DNA of 64,000 nucleotides from contig CANBWP010000014.1 in NCBI GenBank assembly GCA_947373185.1, positions 1 through 64,000 of the forward strand, given 5' to 3'. A program made the position numbers and the translations under genes. Within the stretch, counting starts at the first letter, position 1, and the number at the start of each line of letters is the position of its first letter. This document shows, piece by piece, positions 30,562 through 41,513 of this stretch. The notes below the pieces were generated by a model. The model ran no database searches. It saw only the letters and a program-made list of their open reading frames with translations, and was not told the DNA's origin. Origin of the DNA: Comamonadaceae bacterium. Lineage in GTDB: Bacteria > Pseudomonadota > Gammaproteobacteria > Burkholderiales > Burkholderiaceae_C.

Positions 30562-31299
30562 TCAACCCAGTCGCTGGCGGACGGCTTCAAACAAACACAC
30601 GCCACTGGCCACAGACACGTTCAAACTTTCGACCGCACCTTGCATCGGAATGCTTACCAGTTCATCACACGTTTTGCGCGTCAGCTGCCGCATGCCTGGT
30701 CCTTCGGCGCCAAGCACGAGGGCCACTGGGCCTTTGAGGTCCACTTGGTAAATGTTCTTGGGTGCATCTCCACTGGTCCCAATGGTCCAGATGGCTCGCT
30801 CCTTCAATTCGCCCAAGGTCCGGGCTAAATTGGTGACCATGAAATAAGGCACGGTTTCAGCTGCACCACTGGCCACTTTGGCCACTGTGGCGTTGATGCC
30901 AGCCGCATGGTCTTTGGGTGCAATGACAGCATGCGCACCCGCACCATCGGCCACACGCAAACATGCGCCAAGGTTATGCGGATCGGTGACCCCATCCAAC
31001 ACCAACAACAAGGGCGGGCCTTGAACTTGGTCCAACAAGTCGTCTAGAGAATGCACTTGCGGCAGGGACTCGACCCGGGCGGCAACGCCTTGATGACCAT
31101 GGCTGCCAGCCAATTTGGCCAAGCGCATGCTGTCGGCTTCAATCAGGCGCACCCCTGCTTCTTGCGCTCGCTCAATGAACTGACGCATCCGAGCATCACG
31201 GCGCGTGGTTTCAAAATAGATTTCAACAATGGATTGGGGGGCCGTTTTCAAGCGGACGCCCACGGCATGAAAGCCGAACAGAATTTTGGGAGAAGACAT
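30562..31299 (-). CDS. rlmB: 23S rRNA (guanosine-2251-2'-O)-methyltransferase RlmB
   Basis: A 245-residue SPOUT-fold methyltransferase. The N-terminal RNA-binding part begins [14 protein letters not shown]. The SPOUT motifs are [20 protein letters not shown] (about 105-124), [14 protein letters not shown] (about 194-207) and [16 protein letters not shown] near the C-terminus. These match RlmB rather than TrmH. The gene is not next to rnr, its partner in many proteobacteria. Seven bases separate it from the stop of the ybbA-like gene upstream on the same strand. Confidence 0.94.
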   Translation of the reverse strand: MSSPKILFGFHAVGVRLKTAPQSIVEIYFETTRRDARMRQFIERAQEAGVRLIEADSMRLAKLAGSHGHQGVAARVESLPQVHSLDDLLDQVQGPPLLLVLDGVTDPHNLGACLRVADGAGAHAVIAPKDHAAGINATVAKVASGAAETVPYFMVTNLARTLGELKERAIWTIGTSGDAPKNIYQVDLKGPVALVLGAEGPGMRQLTRKTCDELVSIPMQGAVESLNVSVASGVCLFEAVRQRLG

Positions 31300-31306
31300 G
31301 CCCCAA

Positions 31307-31972
31307 TTATCGTTGGGATATCAAGCGCCCAGCCTCAAGGGTCAAGGTTCTGTCGCATCTCTGTGCCAATTTTTGATCATGGGTGACCAAAATCAGGGTG
31401 GTGCCACGGGCTTTGTTCAAGGAAAGCATCAAGTCCATGATGTTTTCGCCCGTTTGTGCATCCAGGCTGCCAGTCGGCTCATCGGCCAGCAATAACTTGG
31501 GTTGCACAACAAAGGCTCTGGCCAAAGCAACACGTTGTTGTTCGCCGCCACTTAAAACCTTCGGAAAATGCTTCAAACGATGCGCCAAACCCACCTGTGT
31601 GAGCATGTCTTTGGCCAAAGCACTGGCTTGGGGGGTGCCTGCCAACTCCAAGGGCAACATCACATTTTCGAGGGCATTGAGGTGACTCATCAATTGAAAG
31701 TTCTGAAACACAAACCCAAGCTGATGTCCACGCCAAGCGGCACGTTCATCTTCATTCATGTCGAAAATGGACTGCCCCGCCAAAGCAACTTGCCCCAGAC
31801 TGGGCGTGTCAAGGCCGGCCATGATAGACAACAAGGTGCTTTTGCCTGAACCCGATGCCCCCAAAATGGCTACAGTTTCCCCAACGTTCACAGAGAAATC
31901 AATATCACGCAAAATAGAGAGCTCGCCACTGGCATCGCTCACGAGCTTGCTCACATGGCTGACCGAAATCAT
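31307..31972 (-). CDS. ABC transporter ATPase (YbbA/LolD type)
   Basis: A 221-residue MacB/LolD-like ATPase. Walker A is GASGSGKST, the signature [15 protein letters not shown], and Walker [16 protein letters not shown]. Such proteins normally pair with an FtsX-like permease, but none is adjacent here. The divergent esterase gene next door reproduces the ybbA-tesA arrangement of enteric bacteria, which favours the YbbA identity. The ATG at 31972 has CAGGA upstream; an earlier ATG at 31990 would overlap the esterase start. Confidence 0.88.
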   Translation of the reverse strand: MISVSHVSKLVSDASGELSILRDIDFSVNVGETVAILGASGSGKSTLLSIMAGLDTPSLGQVALAGQSIFDMNEDERAAWRGHQLGFVFQNFQLMSHLNALENVMLPLELAGTPQASALAKDMLTQVGLAHRLKHFPKVLSGGEQQRVALARAFVVQPKLLLADEPTGSLDAQTGENIMDLMLSLNKARGTTLILVTHDQKLAQRCDRTLTLEAGRLISQR

Positions 31973-31982
31973 TGTTCCTGAC

Positions 31983-32690
31983 ATGCACACACCTTTATTG
32001 CAACACCGACACTTTAACCGCCTTGTTTTAAGCGTGTTGGCCGCAGGCTTTCTAAGTCACTTTGCAAGCTGCAAGGCATTGGCGCAAGCTTCTACCGCCT
32101 CGGCCAACAAAGCGGTGCCGACGGTGTTGGTGCTTGGAGATTCCTTGAGTGCTGAGTACGGTTTGACGCGCGGCACAGGGTGGGTTCAGGCCATGCGCAC
32201 CCAAGCTGACAAAGAAGGCCTGAAGTTGAACCTGATCAATGCCAGCATCAGCGGTGACACCACCTCGGGTGGCGTCACACGATTGCCCGCATTGCTCAAA
32301 CTGCATGAACCCAAAATCGTCATCATTGAGCTGGGCGGCAACGATGCATTGCGGGGCTTGAGCTTGTCGCTTACACAACAAAACCTGCTGAGCTTGGTGC
32401 AAGCCAGTCAACACAAAGGGTCTCAAGCATTGCTGATCGCCATGCAAGTACCGCCGAATTATGGTGCGTCTTACAGGCAGCGTATGGGCGCGGTTTACCT
32501 GCAAGTTTCTCAACAAACGGGCGCGACATTGAACGATACATTTTTAAAAGGCATCGCTGATGATGCCGATCCACTGAAGTGGTTTCAAGCAGATCGCATC
32601 CACCCCAATGAGGGTGCGCAAAGCACCATGATGAAAAACGTGTGGCCTCAACTGAAGAAAATGTTGGGCCGAGCAGCGCCTGCGCCTTAA
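31983..32690 (+). CDS. tesA: SGNH/GDSL esterase, TesA-like (multifunctional lysophospholipase/thioesterase)
   Basis: A 235-residue exported hydrolase. Residues 1-35 form an N-terminal signal sequence (LVLSVLAAGFLSHFASCKALAQA). The catalytic Ser54 is in VLGDSLSAEYG, the oxyanion residues are in ELGGNDALRG, and Asp204 with His207 are in DRIHPNEGA. It matches periplasmic TesA and arylesterase proteins. The start lies only 10 bases from the divergent ybbA-like start, so its promoter must lie inside that gene. It ends 32 bases from the opposing small-protein gene. Confidence 0.91.
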   Translation: MHTPLLQHRHFNRLVLSVLAAGFLSHFASCKALAQASTASANKAVPTVLVLGDSLSAEYGLTRGTGWVQAMRTQADKEGLKLNLINASISGDTTSGGVTRLPALLKLHEPKIVIIELGGNDALRGLSLSLTQQNLLSLVQASQHKGSQALLIAMQVPPNYGASYRQRMGAVYLQVSQQTGATLNDTFLKGIADDADPLKWFQADRIHPNEGAQSTMMKNVWPQLKKMLGRAAPAP

Positions 32691-32722
32691 GTTTGATTCC
32701 GTTCAGGCTTCATGCTGGAGAT

Positions 32723-32920
32723 TTAAACCAACGGTGCCGCGGGATCAGGCGACTCAGGTGTTGCACCAGCGTCTAGCGGGTCAGTGTCTGAGCCCTCTTC
32801 GTTCAAGGAATCAGGTGAGTCTGATTTTCTCTCGGCCTTGGCTTTGAGCTTGTCTTCTTTCTTGCGCTTCTTCGCCAATTCTTTTTGACGTTTTTCGTAG
32901 CCGTAATTGGGAGTTGCCAA
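32723..32920 (-). CDS. Small highly charged hypothetical protein
   Basis: A 65-residue protein with a basic N-terminal half (YGYEKRQKELAKKRKKEDK) and an acidic, Ser/Pro-rich C-terminal half. It has no membrane segment or cysteine. I recognise the MATPNYGYEKRQKELAKK-type start as recurring in small Burkholderiales proteins, but know no function. The frame begins at TTG (32920), which places the conserved-looking segment at the very start. It stands downstream of metC on the same strand. A nucleic-acid or ribosome-binding role would suit the charge but is only a guess. Confidence 0.65.
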   Translation of the reverse strand: MATPNYGYEKRQKELAKKRKKEDKLKAKAERKSDSPDSLNEEGSDTDPLDAGATPESPDPAAPLV

Positions 32921-32983
32921 GATAGTTCTTTCTAATGTTTGACCACGACTGTATCAGTTTGCTGCCTGAGAATAAGCCTGTCA

Positions 32984-34219
32984 TCAAAATTTCAAGCACC
33001 CCCTGCTCGCTTTCGCCAAATCCTGAATCAGGTCCTGGGCTGCTTCAAAGCCAGTTGAAAATCGCACCAAGTGACCTGCCTTCAAGCCTGTCGGCTTTTG
33101 ACTGCGGAGGCCTTCTAAGTTGTAAGGCACCACCAAGCTGATGGGGCCTCCCCAGCTGTAACCTATCCGGAACCATTCAAGGCTGTCGCAAAATGCATCC
33201 ACCTGCGCGCTGGTCAGGCGTGGGTCTAACATGACACTGAACAGTCCCGCGGCCTTGCCGACAGGATCAGATTGACCGTGAGGCGCGCACAAGGTTTGCC
33301 AATGAGAATGACCTGGTGAGCCTTCCAGTGCAGGATGCAGCACTTGAACGCAAGCAGCTTGTGTTTGCCACCATTGGGCCAAGGCTCTGGCCGTCTTGTC
33401 TTGTGCTTCATAGCGCATGGCAATGCTGGGGAGCGAACGCAAAATGGTTTCGACATCGTTGGCACCGACACACATACCTAAGCGCATGTGCGTCATCTTC
33501 AATTTGAGTGCCAAGACGTCATCGCAAGTCATGACGCTGCCCATGAGGACATCCCCACCACCGCTTGGATATTTGGTCAGTGCATGCGCTGTAAAGTCAA
33601 CCGATAAAAGACCATCACCCAACAAATCAAAGGGCTTGAAAGCAATGCCAGCACCCCATGTATTGTCCAGGGCGGTCAGCACCGAATGTTGTTTGCAAAT
33701 GCGCAAGAGCGCCACCAGGTCTGGAAACTCCATGGTCAGCGAACCGGGTGCTTCTAGCCAAACCAATCGGGTGTTGGGTTGCAACTTGGACGCCAAGTCA
33801 GCGGGGTTCATGGCATCGTAATAAGTGTGTGAAATGCCAAACGATGTCAGTTCACCTTCAGCCAATACCTTGTTGGGACCGTAGGCGTTGTCAGGGATCA
33901 AGACATGGTCGCCGGCCTTGAGCACACTGAAAGATGCCACAGCAAGCGCCGAGAGCCCGCTGGGGGTTAGCACACAATGACGACCACCTTCTAAAGCGCA
34001 AAGCCGCTCTTCCAGCGTGAAGGATGAGGGGGTGCCGTGCGTGCCGTATGTGTAAGCTGATTTGTCTTTCCACTCGCGTTGGCGCATGGCGGCCACGTTA
34101 GGAAAGAAAACCGTAGAGGCTTTGTAAATGCCCGGCTGTGGGGCATGAAAATCAGCAGGTGGCTGATAGCCGTGATGAATAAGTTGGGTTGAGAGGTGGG
34201 ATGAGCTTTTGTCTGTCAT
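32984..34219 (-). CDS. metC: Cystathionine beta-lyase
   Basis: A 411-residue PLP-dependent lyase of the Cys/Met metabolism family that converts cystathionine to homocysteine, pyruvate and ammonia. The PLP lysine is Lys216 in TAHALTKYPSGGGDVLMG. Asp185 (TALDNTWGAG) and the SAYTYGTHGTPSSFTLE loop (about 54-70) are also visible. This pattern resembles the proteobacterial MetC branch more than cystathionine gamma-synthase. It follows the phosphoribosyltransferase gene by 15 bases. Related beta-lyases can also act on cystine, so substrate choice is not absolute. Confidence 0.9.
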   Translation of the reverse strand: MTDKSSSHLSTQLIHHGYQPPADFHAPQPGIYKASTVFFPNVAAMRQREWKDKSAYTYGTHGTPSSFTLEERLCALEGGRHCVLTPSGLSALAVASFSVLKAGDHVLIPDNAYGPNKVLAEGELTSFGISHTYYDAMNPADLASKLQPNTRLVWLEAPGSLTMEFPDLVALLRICKQHSVLTALDNTWGAGIAFKPFDLLGDGLLSVDFTAHALTKYPSGGGDVLMGSVMTCDDVLALKLKMTHMRLGMCVGANDVETILRSLPSIAMRYEAQDKTARALAQWWQTQAACVQVLHPALEGSPGHSHWQTLCAPHGQSDPVGKAAGLFSVMLDPRLTSAQVDAFCDSLEWFRIGYSWGGPISLVVPYNLEGLRSQKPTGLKAGHLVRFSTGFEAAQDLIQDLAKASRGCLKF

Positions 34220-34234
34220 CCCACCATCCTACCT

Positions 34235-34759
34235 TCAGACTTTCCACTTTTCCAATAATTTTTCGGGCTTCAAACTGTCATAGCCTTCAAAGGGTTGGTG
34301 AATCCAAGGGTTGGTAGGCAAATAGTCAACGGAGTAGTCTGGCTGGAAGCCAGAAACGCCTTTTGTCCAAATCACAGCACTGCGCAATTCAGTGATGGGC
34401 TTGTAATTGGTTTTGAGCATGTTGACCACCGCATTCAAGGTGTGGCCAGAGTCGGCCAAGTCGTCAACCAACAACACGCGTCCCGCAATTTCACCCTTGG
34501 GTGTGGTGATGAAACGCGCAATGTCCAAATGGCCTTGCACTGTACCCGCGTCTGCGCGATAAGAGCTGGTGGACATGATGGCCAAGGGTTTGTCAAAAAT
34601 GCGCGACAAGATGTCGCCAGGGCGCATGCCGCCACGTGCCAGACACAAAATGGTGTCGAACTCCCAACCTGACTGATAGACCTTGAGGGCCAATTTTTCA
34701 ATCAGGTTGTGGTATTCGTCATAGCTTACGTACAGGTGCTTGCCGTCTTCAGTCAGCAT
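34235..34759 (-). CDS. Type I phosphoribosyltransferase (purine salvage type)
   Basis: A 174-residue PRTase with the PRPP-binding motif RVLLVDDLADSGHTL at about 94-108 and the LCLARGGMRPGDILSR loop at about 39-54. It probably attaches a purine base (xanthine, guanine or hypoxanthine) to PRPP. It begins with GGAGA at good spacing, 23 bases after the purA stop. Together with purA and hisZ it forms a nucleotide/PRPP-linked series. The exact base preference is unknown; archaeal-like and gpt-like relatives share this layout. Confidence 0.88.
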   Translation of the reverse strand: MLTEDGKHLYVSYDEYHNLIEKLALKVYQSGWEFDTILCLARGGMRPGDILSRIFDKPLAIMSTSSYRADAGTVQGHLDIARFITTPKGEIAGRVLLVDDLADSGHTLNAVVNMLKTNYKPITELRSAVIWTKGVSGFQPDYSVDYLPTNPWIHQPFEGYDSLKPEKLLEKWKV

Positions 34760-34782
34760 GGGGAATCTCCAAGAAATAAAAA

Positions 34783-37334
<2,552 letters not shown>

Positions 37335-37383
37335 GGCAATTAAGGGAGCTGTTAAAACAGGGATTTTACCGGTTCAAACAGGC

Positions 37384-37575
37384 TTAAAAGAGCCACATCA
37401 AAAGAAAGAAGCCTAACAATACGGTGCTCAAGCCAAAAAAACGGATTTGACCGTCTTGCAACTGTAAAAGCTGCGTGAACATCTCGCGCCATTTCGTGGG
37501 AGAAATGAGGGGCAAAAGCCCCTCAAAAATCAGGACCAGGGCGAAGGCCGCCAGGATGGAGCCCCAGAAAGACAC
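37384..37575 (-). CDS. DUF2065 family membrane protein (YjeT-like)
   Basis: A 63-residue protein with two hydrophobic helices: the first SILAAFALVLIFEGLLPLIS, then SPTKWREMFTQLLQLQDGQIR, and the second FFGLSTVLLGFFLLMWLF. This matches the small DUF2065/YjeT family, often found beside hflC. Translation starts at a GTG directly after the hflC stop codon (TAAGTG) with no spacer, so it depends on ribosomes finishing hflC. Function unknown. Confidence 0.88.
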   Translation of the reverse strand: MSFWGSILAAFALVLIFEGLLPLISPTKWREMFTQLLQLQDGQIRFFGLSTVLLGFFLLMWLF

Positions 37576-38502
37576 TTACTTTTTGGGGCTTGATGCCGGC
37601 GTTGTAGCTAGGGATGCAGCTGGCGCAGGCGTGCCGCGCATCGTTTTAAAGAAGTCAGAACTGCTGGGGTCCAAGACCATGACATCGCTCTTCTTGGCAA
37701 AGCTGGCCTTGTAGGCATCCAGGCTTCTGTAAAACTGCGCAAACTGAGGATCACGGCCAAAGGATTCGTTGTAGATTTTGGCCGCTTGTGAGTCGCCCTG
37801 CCCTTTGATTTTTTGAGCCTCACGATAGGCATTGGCAATGGTCACTTCGCGTTGACGGTCTGCATCTGCACGGATTTTTTCACCCTCTGCGGCGCCTGTT
37901 GAGCGCAACTCATTGGCCACCCGTTTGCGTTCAGCTTCCATGCGGCGATAAACCGACTCGGTGATGGCGTCCACATAATCGGCACGAGTGATTCGAACAT
38001 CGACCACATCGACACCCCAGGGCTTTTCACCACGCACTTTTTCAAGCACTTCACGCTTGACATCGTTCATCAATGCGTCACGGCTCAAGGACAGCAAGTC
38101 TTTGACCGTGCGTTTGTTGATTTCTTCTTGGAAAGCATTTCGAACCACACGATTGAGTTGATTGGCACCTGCTTTTTCATCCAAACCCACGTTACGGATG
38201 TAGGCCATGGGATCGGTGATGCGCCAACGAACATACCAATCAATGACGACACGCTGCTTTTCCGCCGTCAACATGGGCTCAGTGTCAGGGCTGTCTAAGG
38301 TGAGCAAGCGTTTGTCAATGTAAGTGACGTTTTGCAGGGGGGGCGGCAGTTTGATGTTCAGTCCGGGCTCTGTGATCACTTCTTTGATTTGACCCAGTGC
38401 ATAGACCACGCCAAATTGGCGTTGATCAACCACAAACAACATCGAGCTGGCCAACGCCAACACGATCATCAGGGATGAAGCCCAAATTCCAATGCGGTTC
38501 AT
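37576..38502 (-). CDS. hflC: FtsH protease modulator HflC
   Basis: A 308-residue SPFH/prohibitin-domain protein with one N-terminal membrane helix (IGIWASSLMIVLALASSMLFVV, about 3-24). Landmarks are DQRQFGVVYALGQIK, VIDWYVRWRITDPMAYIRNVG, and a long helical region with ERKRVANELRSTGAAEGEKIRADADR. With HflK it forms a large periplasmic cage around FtsH and limits its access to membrane substrates. It starts 12 bases after hflK and is directly followed by DUF2065. The C-terminus is Ala/Pro rich. Confidence 0.96.
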   Translation of the reverse strand: MNRIGIWASSLMIVLALASSMLFVVDQRQFGVVYALGQIKEVITEPGLNIKLPPPLQNVTYIDKRLLTLDSPDTEPMLTAEKQRVVIDWYVRWRITDPMAYIRNVGLDEKAGANQLNRVVRNAFQEEINKRTVKDLLSLSRDALMNDVKREVLEKVRGEKPWGVDVVDVRITRADYVDAITESVYRRMEAERKRVANELRSTGAAEGEKIRADADRQREVTIANAYREAQKIKGQGDSQAAKIYNESFGRDPQFAQFYRSLDAYKASFAKKSDVMVLDPSSSDFFKTMRGTPAPAASLATTPASSPKK

Positions 38503-38514
38503 GTTCTGGCTTCC

Positions 38515-39987
38515 TTAGCGAATATCACGGTCACGCGAACGCAAGCTGTCGCGGGATCTAGGATCATTGGGGGGATTGGTTTGACTGGCAGTTGCCGGCA
38601 CCGAACCACTGGCGCTTGCTGTGTCAGGGACGGCTGGCCCGGCGCTCGAAGTGCCGGTCAGCTGCAGCAATTTATCGAGGGGCAAGTACATCAAGTTACC
38701 GCCTTGCTTGCTGTCAACCACCACCTTGGTGACGTTGCTGTAAATCTGCTGCATGGCATCCAAGTACATGCGGTCGCGCGTGACTTGTGGCGCCTTTTGA
38801 TATTCAGGCAAGATGGCCTTGAAACGTTGTGCATCACCTTCTGCCTGCGCCACGATGCGCTCACGGTAGGCTTGCGATTCTTCCTTCAAACGGGAAGCGG
38901 CACCTACAGCTCGCGGCACGACGTCGTTGGCGTAAGCCTGTGCTTCGTTCTTTGCACGTTCTCGTTCCTGACCGGCTTTGAGCACATCATCAAATGCGGC
39001 TTGAACTTGCTCGGGGGGCCTGACACCGCCCTGCTGCAAATTGATGCCCACAACCTCGATGCCGACTTTGTATCGGTCCAAAATGTTTTGCATCAAGGCT
39101 CTGACACGCGGTGCGATTTGATCTCGTTCTTCTGCCAAGGCAGAGTCCATTTTCATTTTTCCCACGACTTCTCGCACAGCAGTCTCAGCCGCTTGAACCA
39201 CTGCTTCCGTCGGATTCTTGCTTTCAAACAAATAAGCGCGTGCATCGTTCAATCGATACTGAACCGCAAATTTGATTTCAACGATGTTCTCGTCTTCCGT
39301 CAACATGGCAGACTCTCGCAAGCCTGTGGCCTTGATCACGTTGTCGCGGCCAATGTCCACTGAGCGAATTTGCGTCACAAAAACCAGTTCATGTTTTTGG
39401 ATGGGATAAGGCAAGCGCCAGTTAAAACCCGCACCCACAGTGGCTTTGTACTTGCCAAACTGAGTGATCACAGCTTGTTGCCCTTCTTGCACGATGAAGA
39501 AACCCGTGCCAAGCCAAATCAAGACCACAGCGCCCAGAATGACACCAATCCCCAAATTTCGAAAAACCGGTGGAAGTCCAGAAGGTGACGGGCCTTGAGG
39601 CGAACCTTTGTGAGGAGGGCCACCGTTTTTGCCACCTAAGAATTGTGCCAACTTACGGTTCAGATCTCGCCACAGTTCATCGAGATCGGGGGGGCCTGAA
39701 GCGGGGCCAGGCCGATGGTTGCCATTGGCTTGATTTGGCGCGTCCGCATTGTTTCCAGCTGGATTGCCAGAAGGCTGACCCGGCACTTGCGTCTGATCAT
39801 GGCCTTCGTTGTTGGGTTTGTCATCACCTCGCCCCCACCTCGGATCGTTCAAGTTGAACATACCGCGGATGCGTTGGGGGATGGAGGCCCAGCTGAAAGA
39901 GGCTTGTTTGAAGTTCATTCTTTTTCTAAACCATTGGTCTGTCTGCACCCATTGTGCCCAATCCCTGAAGGGATTATTCGAATTCAT
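38515..39987 (-). CDS. hflK: FtsH protease modulator HflK
   Basis: About 490 residues: a cytoplasmic Gly/Pro/Asn-rich N-terminal part, a membrane helix (GIGVILGAVVLIWLGTGFFIV), the SPFH domain (EEGQQAV-type GFFIVQEGQQAVITQFGKYK and KFAVQYRLNDARAYLF), and a long helical segment (AQAYANDVVPRAVGAASRLK). It partners HflC. The start is uncertain: ATG 39987 overlaps the hflX stop and has GGGGA eight bases before it; ATG 39918 (MNFKQASFSW) would remove 23 residues; 40017 is the longest frame. The C-terminal 40 residues are Ser/Arg/Asp rich. Confidence 0.94.
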   Translation of the reverse strand: MNSNNPFRDWAQWVQTDQWFRKRMNFKQASFSWASIPQRIRGMFNLNDPRWGRGDDKPNNEGHDQTQVPGQPSGNPAGNNADAPNQANGNHRPGPASGPPDLDELWRDLNRKLAQFLGGKNGGPPHKGSPQGPSPSGLPPVFRNLGIGVILGAVVLIWLGTGFFIVQEGQQAVITQFGKYKATVGAGFNWRLPYPIQKHELVFVTQIRSVDIGRDNVIKATGLRESAMLTEDENIVEIKFAVQYRLNDARAYLFESKNPTEAVVQAAETAVREVVGKMKMDSALAEERDQIAPRVRALMQNILDRYKVGIEVVGINLQQGGVRPPEQVQAAFDDVLKAGQERERAKNEAQAYANDVVPRAVGAASRLKEESQAYRERIVAQAEGDAQRFKAILPEYQKAPQVTRDRMYLDAMQQIYSNVTKVVVDSKQGGNLMYLPLDKLLQLTGTSSAGPAVPDTASASGSVPATASQTNPPNDPRSRDSLRSRDRDIR

Positions 39988-41164
39988 CCTCATTTTCCCC
40001 GGAAATATCAAGGTCAAAGCGAGGGTCGTGTTCTGTGCTGACTGCAGCCCCTGATTTCATGACTTCCTCTGCCAGCATTTGGCGCAACAAGGCCACACCT
40101 TGTCCTGTTTGGGCGCTGACAAAGATGCGCGGCAAGCCATTGCCATCCACTTCGTAGAGATCTGACAACACCAGGGGCTGGCGCTCTGTGGGCAAGTTAT
40201 CAATCTTGTTGAAGATCAACCACTGAGGCACATGATCAGCGCCGATTTCATGCAACACCCTTTGCACTTCAGCCATTTGCTCCGGAAAATTCGGGTTGGC
40301 CGAATCGACCACATGCAACAACAAATCAGCATCCACTGCTTCTTGCAAAGTCGCTTGGAAAGCATCGATCAAACCATGAGGCAGGTCGCGAATGAAACCT
40401 ACGGTGTCTGAGACGGACGCACTGCGGCCCGCTTCACCCAAATAAAGCTGCCGTGTGGTGGTGTCCAAGGTGGCAAACAATTGGTCGGCTGCGTAGGCCC
40501 GTGCTTTGACCAAGGTATTGAACAGGGTGGATTTACCAGCATTGGTGTAGCCCACCAGGGATACATTGAAGGCATTGCGTCGATCACGTTGACGCCTTTG
40601 GGTTGAACGCTGTTTCTTGACCTTGACCAAGCGCTCTTTGGTGCGCTTGATGGCGTCGCCAATCATCCGCTTGTCCAGCTCGATTTGGGTTTCGCCAGGA
40701 CCTCCTCGGGTCCCAATGCCGCCCTGCTGACGTTCGAGGTGAGACCACCGGCGAACCAGTCGAGTGCTGATGTACTGCAAACGCGCCAATTCAACTTGCA
40801 ATTTGCCTTCGTGGCTGCGGGCACGCTGTGCAAAAATCTCCAATATCAACAGCGTCCTGTCATTGACAGGCAAGCCCAAATGACGCTCCAAATTGCGTTG
40901 CTGTGCGGGGCTCAGTGCCTGATCAAACAGCACTTCTTGGGCGCCCAATTGCGTCGCCATGAATTTGATTTCATCTGCTTTGCCAGAGCCCACAAACAAG
41001 GCTGCATCAGGTGCCTTGCGCTTGCAAGTGATTTTGGCAACCGGTCGCATACCAGCCGTCAAGGCAAGTTGACTCAGCTCCTCCAACTCACTGTCAAAGT
41101 GAGGCAAGCCAAAGTCTACGCCCACCAACAAGGCGGGAGCAGTCACAACCGATTTGCTGTTCAA
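39974..41164 (-). CDS. hflX: Ribosome-associated GTPase HflX
   Basis: A 396-residue GTPase that splits stalled ribosomes under stress. The N-terminal domain contains the HflX signature FVGSGKADEIK. The linker has GPGETQIELDKRMIGDAIKR. The G domain has G1 VGYTNAGKSTLFN (about 204-216), G3 DTVGFIRDLPHGL and G4 NKID. It follows hfq after nine bases and its end overlaps hflK. The hfq-hflX-hflK-hflC order is classical. The C-terminus is acidic. Confidence 0.97.
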   Translation of the reverse strand: MNSKSVVTAPALLVGVDFGLPHFDSELEELSQLALTAGMRPVAKITCKRKAPDAALFVGSGKADEIKFMATQLGAQEVLFDQALSPAQQRNLERHLGLPVNDRTLLILEIFAQRARSHEGKLQVELARLQYISTRLVRRWSHLERQQGGIGTRGGPGETQIELDKRMIGDAIKRTKERLVKVKKQRSTQRRQRDRRNAFNVSLVGYTNAGKSTLFNTLVKARAYAADQLFATLDTTTRQLYLGEAGRSASVSDTVGFIRDLPHGLIDAFQATLQEAVDADLLLHVVDSANPNFPEQMAEVQRVLHEIGADHVPQWLIFNKIDNLPTERQPLVLSDLYEVDGNGLPRIFVSAQTGQGVALLRQMLAEEVMKSGAAVSTEHDPRFDLDISGENEDEFE

Positions 41165-41173
41165 GAGAAAGGA

Positions 41174-41422
41174 TCAGGCCGCAGAATCATCAGGGGCGTC
41201 AGAACCGGTGAGGTTCACGGCACGTCCTGGAACGATGGTTGAAATGGCGTGTTTGTAGACCATTTGAGTGACGGTGTTGCGAAGCAACACAACATACTGA
41301 TCAAATGACTCAATTTGGCCTTGAAGTTTGATGCCGTTGACCAAGTAAATGGAAACGGGCACATGCTCGCGACGCAATGCGTTGAGGAAGGGATCTTGCA
41401 AAAGTTGCCCTTTGTTGTTCAC
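41174..41422 (-). CDS. hfq: RNA chaperone Hfq
   Basis: An 82-residue Sm-like hexameric RNA chaperone. The N-terminus [20 protein letters not shown], the Sm1 segment [20 protein letters not shown] (about 26-45) and the Sm2 core YKHAIST (about 56-62) are intact, followed by a short acidic tail as in other Burkholderiales. Translation begins at GTG with GGAG six bases upstream. It matches small RNAs with mRNAs. A strong hairpin and another inverted repeat lie in the 91-base gap from der. Confidence 0.97.
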   Translation of the reverse strand: MNNKGQLLQDPFLNALRREHVPVSIYLVNGIKLQGQIESFDQYVVLLRNTVTQMVYKHAISTIVPGRAVNLTGSDAPDDSAA

Positions 41423-41447
41423 GATATTCTCCGTGTTCTGAATTAAA

Positions 41448-41465
41448 TTAAGGGTTTCACCTTAA
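41448..41465. repeat. Inverted repeat upstream of hfq
   Basis: TTAAGG, six bases, then CCTTAA, about 26 bases before the hfq GTG. On the minus strand it would form a small stem or a protein site near a possible hfq promoter. I cannot tell which. Position accuracy is within a base or two. Confidence 0.35.
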
Positions 41466-41474
41466 CACATCGTC

Positions 41475-41500
41475 GAAGGGTATCCATCGAATAGCCCTTC
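41475..41500 (-). other. Strong RNA hairpin in the der-hfq gap
   Basis: The stem GAAGGG (41475-41480) pairs with CCCTTC (41495-41500). It continues inward as TATCC with GAATA-type pairing (one G-T pair and one bulged base) around a three-base loop. No T-run follows on the minus strand, so it is unlikely to be a simple intrinsic terminator. An mRNA processing or attenuating element between der and hfq is possible. Confidence 0.5.
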
Positions 41501-41513
41501 AAAACCACACAAA

